Source of the DNA: Rubellicoccus peritrichatus
GTDB lineage: Bacteria > Verrucomicrobiota > Verrucomicrobiia > Opitutales > Cerasicoccaceae
DNA length: 64,000 nucleotides
Assembly: GCF_033100135.1 (NCBI RefSeq)
Contig: NZ_CP136920.1
Span: 1,116,001-1,180,000 of the forward strand
Direction: 5' to 3'
Shown in pieces: positions 33,883 to 41,635 of this stretch (position 1 is its first letter; every line of letters begins with the position of its first letter). The notes beneath the pieces are model-generated. The model was not told the DNA's origin. It saw only the letters and a program-made list of their open reading frames with translations, and made no database searches. Position numbers and translations under genes: made by a program.

Positions 33883-34090
33883 CGAGTACAGTTTTATGGA
33901 GCTTTTTATCATGTGCTCAATCGCGGGAACTGCTGTATGGATTTTGTCTATAGTAGGTGAGACGAGGAAGTGATTTGAGAAAGCTTTATTTGATGCAAGT
34001 GGGTAATGTGGCTGGCGGGTGTACGCATATGCGGTGATGAGCAACAACTACCACTTGTTGTCTAAGGATGCCTTGGCTTTGTGTTCTTTG
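33883..34090 (+). pseudogene. Decayed REP-associated tyrosine transposase (IS200/Y1 type)
   Basis: Reading from 33883 gives RVQFYGAFYHVLNRGN, the N-terminal motif of REP-associated transposases, then stops at several TGA codons. A frame shift later, from 34019, VYAYAVMSNNYHLL recovers the conserved VHAYVLMSNHYHLL segment with the HUH-type His, here Asn-Tyr-His. Only this fragment remains; there is no catalytic Tyr region. It is a fossil insertion, not functional. Confidence 0.75.
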
Positions 34091-34177
34091 CGCCTTGAGC
34101 GCAGCGCAGCAAAGTGGTAGCTAGATAAGCTAGCTTTCGAATTGTGCCTTACCTGGGCTACTCATGGCGAGTATCGT

Positions 34178-35053
34178 TTATTTCCTGTTGGGTACCCACT
34201 CTTGGCTGTCATAAAGAAAGAGATAGGCAATACTTCCCTCGGTATCATGAGCGGGGTATGCCCAGCTTTCATATGGATGCGAATAAACCCATGCACCAAA
34301 GCCCCCGCCATACATCCATTGGCTTTGATATACTTCACCGGTTGGAGGAGCTGGATTATAAGCATCGGCCAGGCTAGCATTCACTGAATCAAACACTCTG
34401 CTGCCTTGGAAGGTATCGTTAACAACCTCAGTTAGTGCTTCAAAGTCTTCTTCGCTTTGAATTCTAACAATTCTAAAATTAACGGTGAGTTCCATCCCGT
34501 TGATTGTATTGGTCCATGAGTATGACCTGTCATCATGGTCACTGATTTCAGGGTCAAAATCATCGAGGTCATAATCTTTGCTCACCGCAAGAAAGGCAAT
34601 GTCTTCTGTCCCATCTGTAGGGTAATCGTCATCAATCATCATTGCGATGCTTGTGCCATTGAGATGAACAGACAGATAATCACAGGAATCGGTATGGTAG
34701 ACCTTATCGAAGACAGCACTTATGGATGATGTAATCGCTGGTAGTTCCGCCTCGAAGTCGTGTGTATATATAGAAACATCCGTACGGTTTCTACTGTTCA
34801 AATCGATCTCAAGTTCATCGGAATCAATTTGCATGTGTGGTTCCGAGGACATTCTAATATTGCCGCCAGTATTTTCCTCAAAGAGTTCTTCGATTTTAAA
34901 ATTGGCTTTAGTGAATAATAAAAGCGTATCATCCAATTCAATAAGTTCGATATTGAGCAAAGAGTCCTCGCCTACGGACCATTTGGCAGTTGCTGACTGG
35001 CTGAATAAGCTAATCAGGGATAATGGGATTAAAAAATATTTATATAATTTCAT
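34178..35053 (-). CDS. Exported protein of unknown function, paralogue of the upstream gene
   Basis: About 291 residues from the ATG at 35053, which gives a signal peptide (MKLYKYFLIPLSLISLFSQSATA); the longer frame to 35146 overlaps the next gene. The middle and C-terminal parts resemble the 240-residue neighbour: AFLAVSKDYDLDDFDPEISDHDDRSYSWT against AFVTKTEDFSIDDCGLST…YHW. The C-terminus is rich in Trp, Tyr and Gly (QWMYGGGFGAWVYSHPYESWAYP), absent from the paralogue. Function unknown. The two genes are 19 bases apart. Confidence 0.65.
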   Translation of the reverse strand: MKLYKYFLIPLSLISLFSQSATAKWSVGEDSLLNIELIELDDTLLLFTKANFKIEELFEENTGGNIRMSSEPHMQIDSDELEIDLNSRNRTDVSIYTHDFEAELPAITSSISAVFDKVYHTDSCDYLSVHLNGTSIAMMIDDDYPTDGTEDIAFLAVSKDYDLDDFDPEISDHDDRSYSWTNTINGMELTVNFRIVRIQSEEDFEALTEVVNDTFQGSRVFDSVNASLADAYNPAPPTGEVYQSQWMYGGGFGAWVYSHPYESWAYPAHDTEGSIAYLFLYDSQEWVPNRK

Positions 35054-35072
35054 AGTTTTATTCCTTAAAATG

Positions 35073-35795
35073 TTAGTCACTGAAAGCGTCGCTAAACATA
35101 GTTTGTATGGTAGTCCAGTCGTCACTATCTCCGAAATATTCTTCAACTAAATCTATCATGGTATCATAACCACTCGAGTTACTAGTTCCGAGATCCTGGG
35201 CGTTGAAGGTGAAATACTGCTCATCGGTATCACCTCCGCCTGTTGCTTTCCAGTGATAAGTAGAGCTTTCATAATCACCGTTACTGTCAGTTGAGAGACC
35301 ACAGTCATCGATGCTGAAATCCTCTGTCTTGGTTACGAAAGCGATGGGGTCTCCATCATCGTAGCTTTCCTTCAGATACATGATTACTTTGTCGAAATTA
35401 CCAGTATGGAAATCGAAGTATAAATACTGTTCACCAGTATAATAGGTACTATCGGAATCGAATGTAATGGTGGTGCTGTCTGCAGGTAGGTCTAGATTCT
35501 TGACATCTTTGCTTTTGTACCGCTCGAGCTTTTTTACTTTATCATCATTATTAAACCAGAGCTTAAAATGATTTTTCCCGAAATAAACAGAGGGGTCAGC
35601 TGATTTTTCGTAATTTGTTGAGTCGTCTTCCAAGGCATTCGTATTGATTGACCCATAGGCAAACATGAAGAGCGAGTCACCAACCTGGTAAAAGTTACAG
35701 TAAAAATAGTCAGTGGTCGTGCTGCTAAACAGTTTACAGTTTGTTGCTGCGATCAACGCTATGAGAAGGGTGGTAAAAAATCGATGTGATTTCAT
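35073..35795 (-). CDS. Exported protein of unknown function, paralogue of the downstream gene
   Basis: 240 residues. The N-terminus MKSHRFFTTLLIALIAATNCKLFSSTTT could be a signal peptide, or a lipobox-like segment at the Cys. The domain is rich in Asp, Thr, Ser and Tyr and shows beta-strand alternation. Its C-terminal third aligns with the gene downstream (TMIDLVEEYFGDSDDWTTIQTMFSDAF), so the pair arose by duplication. Function unknown. Confidence 0.65.
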   Translation of the reverse strand: MKSHRFFTTLLIALIAATNCKLFSSTTTDYFYCNFYQVGDSLFMFAYGSINTNALEDDSTNYEKSADPSVYFGKNHFKLWFNNDDKVKKLERYKSKDVKNLDLPADSTTITFDSDSTYYTGEQYLYFDFHTGNFDKVIMYLKESYDDGDPIAFVTKTEDFSIDDCGLSTDSNGDYESSTYHWKATGGGDTDEQYFTFNAQDLGTSNSSGYDTMIDLVEEYFGDSDDWTTIQTMFSDAFSD

Positions 35796-36235
35796 GTTTA
35801 AAATACATAATTAAACGGAAATTATTGGTCAAATTTATGTTATCTGTTTTTATAAGTAACCCTAATTAATTAGAATGAGTAATATTGGGCGCATTTCATT
35901 TGCGAATCAATCCGGAGCTAAAGACCAGCTAGAAAGGGGGATCGCAGACCTCGGGCATTCATTTCTAAATTTCTTATCGTTGCCTGGATTCATATTCGTT
36001 TCAGGTTCTTGTTGGTTAAAAAGCTTACGCTGACCAACTGAAATAGATATCCAGGTCGTTCTATCAGCGACTCAACCTTTCAATTCGATCTCTCGAACTG
36101 GAGGTTCTCGGAGTAAGCACGATACTAATGCTCGCAATACTGACACATTGCGTACTTTAACACGCAATGTCTGCCGGTGATTATTTATTAAATCACTAAG
36201 CAGCTGCGGTCTTACTCAGCAGTCTTGGGTCAAGT
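35796..36235. other. Intergenic region before plsX, with a perfect inverted repeat
   Basis: About 440 bases without a supported gene. It contains GTTGGT/ACCAAC arms near 36010-36040 and a perfect 9-base repeat ACATTGCGT/ACGCAATGT at 36145-36170 with an 8-base loop, downstream of plsX on its strand but without a T-tract. Function unclear. Confidence 0.45.
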
Positions 36236-37303
36236 CTACGCTTTAGCAGGAGCTTCGGATTCTTCCACGATGGCATTTCCTTCGGCGATGCCCTTTTGAA
36301 TCTTCTTGGTCAGGTCATCCCGGAGGCCTTCGTTGGCGATGCGGATGGCGCTACGGATGAACTTGCGGTTGCTGGAACCGTGGGTCTTTAAAACGAGACC
36401 GTTGATGCCGAGCAGGGGAGCTCCGGAATAGTGCTCCGGGCTGAGCTGGTCTTTCATCGCAGTGAAGGCACCCTTGGACAACACGGCGCCGAGCTGACGG
36501 AATGGCGTGGCCCCAAGTTCTTTCTTCAGGAAGCCGGAAAGCGTGGTGAAGCATGACTCCAGGCTCTTTAGCACGCAATTGCCGGTAAAGCCGTCAGTGA
36601 CAACCACATCGGCGACGTTTTTGAAGGTGTCAAATCCTTCGATCGGCCCAATGTAATTGATCTTATGGGAAATCTTTTTGAGATGCTCGTGGGCGGTGGC
36701 GATGCGCTCGGTGCCTTTGCCTTCCTCACTGCCGATTGTTAGCAGGCCGATCCGTGGATTTTTGTTGGGCAAAATCGACTTGTAGTAAATATTGCCGAGA
36801 ATCGCGTTGTGGGCGAGCTGCAGGCCGGTTGTCTCCGGGTTTGCCCCTGCATCAATTAGCAAAAAGTGGTGCTTGTGGCTTGGGATGACTGTCGCGAGGG
36901 CAGGACGCTCAATGCCTTTGACCGGACGCAGCTTCAAGGTGGCGCCAGCCATGAGGGCTCCGGTGTTGCCGAGGCTGACCACAGCCCCTGCGCGGCCTTC
37001 TTTGACCAGTTCAATTGAGCGAACGAGTGAGGAATCTTTTTTCTGCTTGAGTGCCTGGATGGGCTTTTCACTCATTTCGACGACCTGACTGGCATGGTGG
37101 ATGGTCAGGCGGCGGTCTTTATTCAGGTCAACCTTTTTAAGCATTTGCTCCAGCATCCGCTTGGGGCCAACCAGGATAATTTCGTCGATGTCCTTAAATT
37201 CCTTGAGAGCAAGCGCAACCCCTCGAACCACCTCGGCGGCTCCGCGGTCTCCTCCCATTGTGTCTACGGCAATCGAGTACCGTGATCGCTGCGCATTAGC
37301 CAT
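36236..37303 (-). CDS. plsX: Phosphate acyltransferase PlsX
   Basis: 355 residues, the usual length. PlsX converts acyl-ACP to acyl-phosphate, the first step of phospholipid synthesis by the PlsX/PlsY route. The sequence starts IAVDTMGGDRGAAEVVRGV, then LGNTGALMAGATLKLRPVKGI, FLLIDAGANPETTGLQLA and VVVTDGFTGNCVLKSLE, all typical. It lies downstream of rpmF, as in many bacteria, with a strong hairpin between them. No fabH follows. Confidence 0.96.
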   Translation of the reverse strand: MANAQRSRYSIAVDTMGGDRGAAEVVRGVALALKEFKDIDEIILVGPKRMLEQMLKKVDLNKDRRLTIHHASQVVEMSEKPIQALKQKKDSSLVRSIELVKEGRAGAVVSLGNTGALMAGATLKLRPVKGIERPALATVIPSHKHHFLLIDAGANPETTGLQLAHNAILGNIYYKSILPNKNPRIGLLTIGSEEGKGTERIATAHEHLKKISHKINYIGPIEGFDTFKNVADVVVTDGFTGNCVLKSLESCFTTLSGFLKKELGATPFRQLGAVLSKGAFTAMKDQLSPEHYSGAPLLGINGLVLKTHGSSNRKFIRSAIRIANEGLRDDLTKKIQKGIAEGNAIVEESEAPAKA

Positions 37304-37360
37304 AATTGCAAGCTGTGTGTGAGCTACCGACTGGTCAAGCTAAACAAGCGTGATACGAAA

Positions 37361-37396
37361 AACAAAAAAGCACGGTGGCCTTGGCTGCACCGTGCT
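37361..37396 (-). terminator. Intrinsic terminator between rpmF and plsX
   Basis: A perfect 9-base stem (37369-37377 with 37388-37396) followed on the minus strand by a run of T (37363-37368). It would end most rpmF transcripts, so plsX may depend on a separate promoter or read-through. Confidence 0.88.
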
Positions 37397-37418
37397 CAAA
37401 GGTTATTATCGCCTCGGA

Positions 37419-37598
37419 TTAAATTTCTACGTCGACAACCTGACGCCCACGGTAAAGACCGTTGCTTGGGTTGACGCGGTGGCGGAGGTGCGCGGTTCCG
37501 TCTTCCGGGTCTTTAGCCAGAAGAGGTGCTTTGAAACGATTGGCGCCACGGCGCGTTCCGCTGCGCATTTTTGAGTGTTTGCGTTTTGGCTGTGCCAT
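37419..37598 (-). CDS. rpmF: 50S ribosomal protein L32
   Basis: A 59-residue frame that I translated by hand: it starts MAQPKRKHSKMRSGTRRGANRF and continues through a tail DGTAHLRHRVNP and YRGRQVVDVEI. This matches bL32 of Verrucomicrobia-like bacteria. There is no CxxC zinc ribbon, so it is the zinc-free form. It is the partner of plsX in the usual rpmF-plsX arrangement, separated from it by a terminator. Confidence 0.95.
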   Translation of the reverse strand: MAQPKRKHSKMRSGTRRGANRFKAPLLAKDPEDGTAHLRHRVNPSNGLYRGRQVVDVEI

Positions 37599-37722
37599 AA
37601 GAAAAGGTCGTTAAATTAGCGTGGATTGAATCCACAAATTGAGAAAAGCCGGGAAAAATGAACGCTTCTCGCCGTTACGTCAAGCAGTTCCTTTGGGAAT
37701 TTTTGTTCGCGGAAATCAATGG

Positions 37723-38076
37723 TTATTGAAGGGCCGCTTCCCACTCCGGTTGCTTGAAGCCAACGAGTTTGACGTCAGCATTGATTGCGAATGGCCTTTT
37801 GACGAGATTTCCCTGCTGGCGGAGCTTTTCGAATACTTCGTCTGTCGAGAGGGTCGGCAGGCTGTCCTTGAGGCCACTTTCCCGGTAATCCGCACTCGAA
37901 GTATTTATCAGCCTTTTCAGATTTCCGTCATAGGCCGCGAGCATCTGCTCCAGCTCTTCCATGCTGGGCGGTGTCTCCCGAATAGGGTGTGTCTCAAAAG
38001 GAATGTCATGCTGTTCCAGCCATTTGGTTGCATTGCGGCAGGTTGAGCATTTGTTATAGATGTAAACTTTGAGCAT
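37723..38076 (-). CDS. ArsC/Spx/MgsR-family thioredoxin-like protein
   Basis: 117 residues starting MLKVYIYNKCSTCRNATKWLEQHDI, with the active CxxC of ArsC/Spx/YffB-like proteins. The rest has the family's thioredoxin-like fold: TPPSMEELEQML, a LINTSSADYR segment, LVKRPFAI and VGFKQPEWEAAL. Members are arsenate reductases, RNA polymerase-binding regulators (Spx) or unknown proteins. The lone position and lack of other arsenic genes make arsenate reduction unproven. Confidence 0.87.
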   Translation of the reverse strand: MLKVYIYNKCSTCRNATKWLEQHDIPFETHPIRETPPSMEELEQMLAAYDGNLKRLINTSSADYRESGLKDSLPTLSTDEVFEKLRQQGNLVKRPFAINADVKLVGFKQPEWEAALQ

Positions 38077-38143
38077 TGATTGCTTTCCTATGAAGCCACT
38101 GGGTTTATTTTTCGCGCAGAGGCGCGAGATTCTCTATATAGAA

Positions 38144-39577
38144 TTACTCAATGACTAGGCCGTCGGTGATTTCTGGTTTGGTTTCCAGAGCATTCCATTT
38201 TGCCACGAAGTCTCGTTCGTTATCAGCAAAGTGCGGGCTGACTTCGAATACGATTTGCGGAATGCCATCTGCATCAAGATCGATTTCCACTCCGGCTGCC
38301 TTGAGCCATGAGGCAAAGAGGCGTAATTGGTCGTCTCGGCAGGACTGGGCTGAATCAACGCCTTCTGCGTTTTTGACCGGACTGAACCCGGTTTCGCGTA
38401 ATGATTCTATGACGACCGGGCCTTGGGCAAAGGGAATGGCGTCAAAGACAAACATTTCGAACTTCACACCGTTGGGGGCGTCGGGCTTGGATGTATTACC
38501 TTCATCATCAACGACTTGAATTTTTTTGTCGGCGCGGTGGAAGGGAAGAGTGGTTTCTCCGGCTTCGGCGCCACCCATGCGTTCGACAAATTCGCGGGAA
38601 AGAATATGAACGGCAATGCTACCGGCGCGATAGGACAGTTCACCATCAGCATCGCGCTGTTCGCAAAGCTCGTCCGGCATGTCACTGTATTCAATCACGA
38701 CCTGCTTGCCGCGCTGGTTGCAAAAGTGCCCCAGTTTTTCCTTGGGATATGCTTTTTGCAGCATTTTCGAAGACATTTCGCTCTTCCCGCGGAGGTGAAA
38801 ACCAATAAACGCCGGATCAATGCAGGCCACGAGTGGGTTGTCGACCTGGAAGTAGCTGATGGTGTCGATGCCCATTTTAGCCATTTTCTCGGTTGCACCG
38901 CTGCGGACGAGTGCGCGGAGTGAGCCGCCGTGCCCATCAGGCGTCATTGCGATGGAGTCCTTTCCATCAAGGATGATTTTGCCTTCATAATCCACCGCAG
39001 GCATCAGGCCTTGCCGGAAAAACGAAACAGAGTCCTCTTCCATTCCGAAGTAGGCGTGCTCTTCAAAGAAACGGACCGTTGCTTCATGGTTGATCGTGCT
39101 GGTCATGATGAACCAGGGGATTGGTGCATTGTAACGACGGCGTGCGGCCAGAATTTTTTCCGCAAACACCTGAAAGAGCGTGGCTTTGCGAACTGGAGTC
39201 ACGGGAAAAGTGCCTTTGGGGCCATCGTAACCAAGGCGAGTGCCTTGACCGCCGGCGACGGTGAAAGTGGCGACGCGTCCGGCTTCCAAAGCGGCTTCAC
39301 CTTCCTTGAAGGCGGTTTCCCAGTCTTCGGCATCACCGCCTTTGCTTGGCAGTGAAATATATGGAGCAGGCTCAAGGTCACTCAGATCGACGCCATGATG
39401 GCCTTGTCCGTGAACCAGGGTATCGACGAGGTGTTGGACCTCTTTCAGATCAATTTGCGCGGCCTGCTGCAGGATGTTGTCCTTTTGCTCCTTCTCAAGC
39501 CCTTCAAAGAAGCGAAAGACCTGGCTTTGGCCAGCGTTTTCAAATGCGGGAATTATTGAATCGATCGTTGGTGGCAT
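38144..39577 (-). CDS. UDPGP-type uridylyltransferase (UDP-N-acetylglucosamine pyrophosphorylase-like)
   Basis: About 477 residues. The nucleotide-binding motif VAGGQGTRLGYDGPKGTFPV is near residue 110, and MTPDGHGGSLRALVRSG near 220 forms the sugar-binding loop. This eukaryotic-type UAP/UGP family makes UDP-GlcNAc or UDP-Glc from UTP and the sugar-1-phosphate. The ATG at 39577 (MPPTIDSIIPAF) is preferred over 39643, since the longer version adds a Met-rich segment of doubtful value. It lacks other cell-wall neighbours. Confidence 0.88.
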   Translation of the reverse strand: MPPTIDSIIPAFENAGQSQVFRFFEGLEKEQKDNILQQAAQIDLKEVQHLVDTLVHGQGHHGVDLSDLEPAPYISLPSKGGDAEDWETAFKEGEAALEAGRVATFTVAGGQGTRLGYDGPKGTFPVTPVRKATLFQVFAEKILAARRRYNAPIPWFIMTSTINHEATVRFFEEHAYFGMEEDSVSFFRQGLMPAVDYEGKIILDGKDSIAMTPDGHGGSLRALVRSGATEKMAKMGIDTISYFQVDNPLVACIDPAFIGFHLRGKSEMSSKMLQKAYPKEKLGHFCNQRGKQVVIEYSDMPDELCEQRDADGELSYRAGSIAVHILSREFVERMGGAEAGETTLPFHRADKKIQVVDDEGNTSKPDAPNGVKFEMFVFDAIPFAQGPVVIESLRETGFSPVKNAEGVDSAQSCRDDQLRLFASWLKAAGVEIDLDADGIPQIVFEVSPHFADNERDFVAKWNALETKPEITDGLVIE

Positions 39578-39758
39578 AGCTAGTCTCAGTTCAGCTTCAT
39601 GCCACCCATTGGCGTGCATCATGTCAAGGTTTCCCCCGATCATGACAAAATCCTGACAAAGGATTTACGCGCATATGACGACTTTTCGGAGGCGTTTCGA
39701 TAGGATGTGGGAGAACCATTACCCGGAATCTCAAAGAACATCCCGAAAGGAAACAGTC

Positions 39759-41108
39759 ATGCGATATACGAATCTAAAATTACTTAGCCTGACCGCATTG
39801 GCGGTTGGCTTGCTTGGTGTCAGTCTGGCGAAGCCGCCTGCCGAGACGCTTCACGTCGATGCTGCCCTGGACCGTCCGATTGTGCCGGCTGATCGTGAAG
39901 AAACTGTTGTCGTGCAGATAAAGATCAGTCCGGAGCAATTACAGCACTCGGAAGAACGGGCTCCGGTAAACCTGAGTCTCGTGCTTGATCGCTCAGGGTC
40001 AATGAGTGGTGACAAAATAAGGCAGGCTATTGCGGCCGCTGAGACAGCTTTGGGTCGCTTGGGACCTAAAGATTACATTTCGCTGGTGATTTACGATGAT
40101 CGGGTCGAAACGCTTGCGCCGGCACAAAGAGCCACGTCGGACAATATTGCTTCGATTCGGCGAGCGGTGCGCGGGGTTCGCTCACGTGGGAATACCGCCA
40201 TTTATGCCGGTTTGAATCAGGCCGCAGCAGAGCTTCGTCGAAACAGCGAGCGCGGGTATATCAATCGGATGATTTTGCTATCGGATGGACTGGCCAACGA
40301 AGGTCCAAGCCAGGTCGCCGATTTTCGTGCACTTGGGCATGCTTTTGCCACCGAGGATATTGTCGTCAGCACGGTTGGTCTTGGACTGGATTTCAATGAG
40401 GATATTATGACCACGCTCGCGGAAGCCGGGCAGGGGAACACTTACTTTGTGGAAAATGCGAAAGACTTGCCCCGCATTTTTGCCGGTGAACTAGGAGACG
40501 TGCTTAATGTCGTGGCCCGCGATATCGAAATCATTGTTCGAGCCAGGGATGGCGCCCGTATTATTAAAAGTATCGGCCGTGAGGCGGAAATCCATGATGG
40601 GGTGGCCCGTTTTCACCTTCCGCAGGCTTATGGTGGTTTGGACAAACTGGCCCTTGTAGAAGTCGAAGCTCCAGCTGGTGGTGCCGGCAAGGCACGTGAT
40701 TTAATTGAAGTCGAAGTCAACTACCAGACCATGGGCAATGAGGCACGACGCCAGCAACAGGTAACCGTGCCGATCGCTTACAGTGAACGCAAAGAGGAGA
40801 TCCGCGAGGCGGCTCGAGTTGATGTTGCTCAGAATGTGATCGACAACCGAATCGCCGAAGCCAAGCAGGAAGCCATCGTTTACGCAGACAATGGTGATTA
40901 CGTCAATGCAGCCTCCAGCATGAGGAAGTCAGCGGAAAAGATTCAAAACGATTATGCGATTCTTGGTGATGCGTTTGTGGCCACGCCATCGGCCGAGCTG
41001 AATCGCGAAGCAGATGATGTCGAAACGGTGGGATTGCCTAACCAAAAGCGCAAGTCCTATCGCTCGGACAGCTATCAGATTTTCAATCAGCAGTCAGAAT
41101 CCAAATAG
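39759..41108 (+). CDS. Exported von Willebrand factor A domain protein
   Basis: 449 residues from the ATG at 39759 (AAAGGA nearby), after which MRYTNLKLLSLTALAVGLLGVSLAK is a signal peptide. The VWA domain follows, with the MIDAS SLVLDRSGSMSG near 70, LLSDGLAN near 170 and TVGLGLDFNEDIMTTLAEAGQG. The remainder resembles the YfbK/VWFA group of extracytoplasmic proteins. It may interact with other envelope proteins; partners are unknown. A strong hairpin (41143-41171) follows. Confidence 0.85.
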   Translation: MRYTNLKLLSLTALAVGLLGVSLAKPPAETLHVDAALDRPIVPADREETVVVQIKISPEQLQHSEERAPVNLSLVLDRSGSMSGDKIRQAIAAAETALGRLGPKDYISLVIYDDRVETLAPAQRATSDNIASIRRAVRGVRSRGNTAIYAGLNQAAAELRRNSERGYINRMILLSDGLANEGPSQVADFRALGHAFATEDIVVSTVGLGLDFNEDIMTTLAEAGQGNTYFVENAKDLPRIFAGELGDVLNVVARDIEIIVRARDGARIIKSIGREAEIHDGVARFHLPQAYGGLDKLALVEVEAPAGGAGKARDLIEVEVNYQTMGNEARRQQQVTVPIAYSERKEEIREAARVDVAQNVIDNRIAEAKQEAIVYADNGDYVNAASSMRKSAEKIQNDYAILGDAFVATPSAELNREADDVETVGLPNQKRKSYRSDSYQIFNQQSESK

Positions 41109-41142
41109 GGCCTTCCGCATCTCATTTAGCATCTGGATAGTG

Positions 41143-41171
41143 AGCCCGGTCGTCCCGCTGGCGGCTGGGCT
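41143..41171 (+). terminator. Probable hairpin terminator after the VWA gene
   Basis: AGCCCGGTCG and CGGCTGGGCT pair over ten positions with two G-U pairs around a 9-base loop. There is no strong T-tract, so termination efficiency is uncertain. Confidence 0.5.
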
Positions 41172-41251
41172 TATGATTTCGACATGAGCTAATTGGAAAA
41201 CACTGCCTATAGCTCGTAATTTATTTTTGAATCAACAAACTTAAGAAAGAA

Positions 41252-41608
41252 ATGAAGATGAACAAAACACTTTGCTTCCTCCTTGTATGCTTTGCCGCGA
41301 GTTTCACTTTCGCTGAGAAACCAAACATTTATGGTCAGAGAATTGGTGAGTTGATGGAAAGCCGCTGGCAGCAACCCCTGCGTGCTATTTGGGAGATTGA
41401 GTATAAGCCTATTCCTGGATTACTCGATACCAGTGCGTGGCATATTAAAGGCACGAATATGTGGGTTCGGTTTCACCCTGAAATCTATAAACTGGAGGAG
41501 CTGGACAAAACCAAAGATTATGAAATTGATGCAGCGGCTCTTGATCAGAATTATGGGACTATTGATTTTTATGTTTATGGATTGAAAGCAATCAAAGAGC
41601 CTGAATAG
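41252..41608 (+). CDS. Small exported protein, unknown
   Basis: 118 residues; MKMNKTLCFLLVCFAASFTFA is a signal peptide and the mature 97 residues (NIYGQRIGELMESRWQQPL…) carry no recognised domain. It begins with AAGAAAG nearby and lies 27 bases upstream of the sensor kinase gene, so it may share its transcript. It could be a periplasmic partner of the sensor. Confidence 0.65.
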   Translation: MKMNKTLCFLLVCFAASFTFAEKPNIYGQRIGELMESRWQQPLRAIWEIEYKPIPGLLDTSAWHIKGTNMWVRFHPEIYKLEELDKTKDYEIDAAALDQNYGTIDFYVYGLKAIKEPE

Positions 41609-41635
41609 CACATCCCTTTAAGTCATTTTTTATCC

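Noticed and set aside
37639-38046. Plus-strand open frame of 135 residues
   Set aside because: It is antisense to the ArsC/Spx-like gene, which has a clear CxxC and full family layout.
38110-38140. TCGCGC/GCGCGA hairpin upstream of the pyrophosphorylase stop region
   Set aside because: The T-tract precedes the stem in the only strand where it would help, so it is not an intrinsic terminator.
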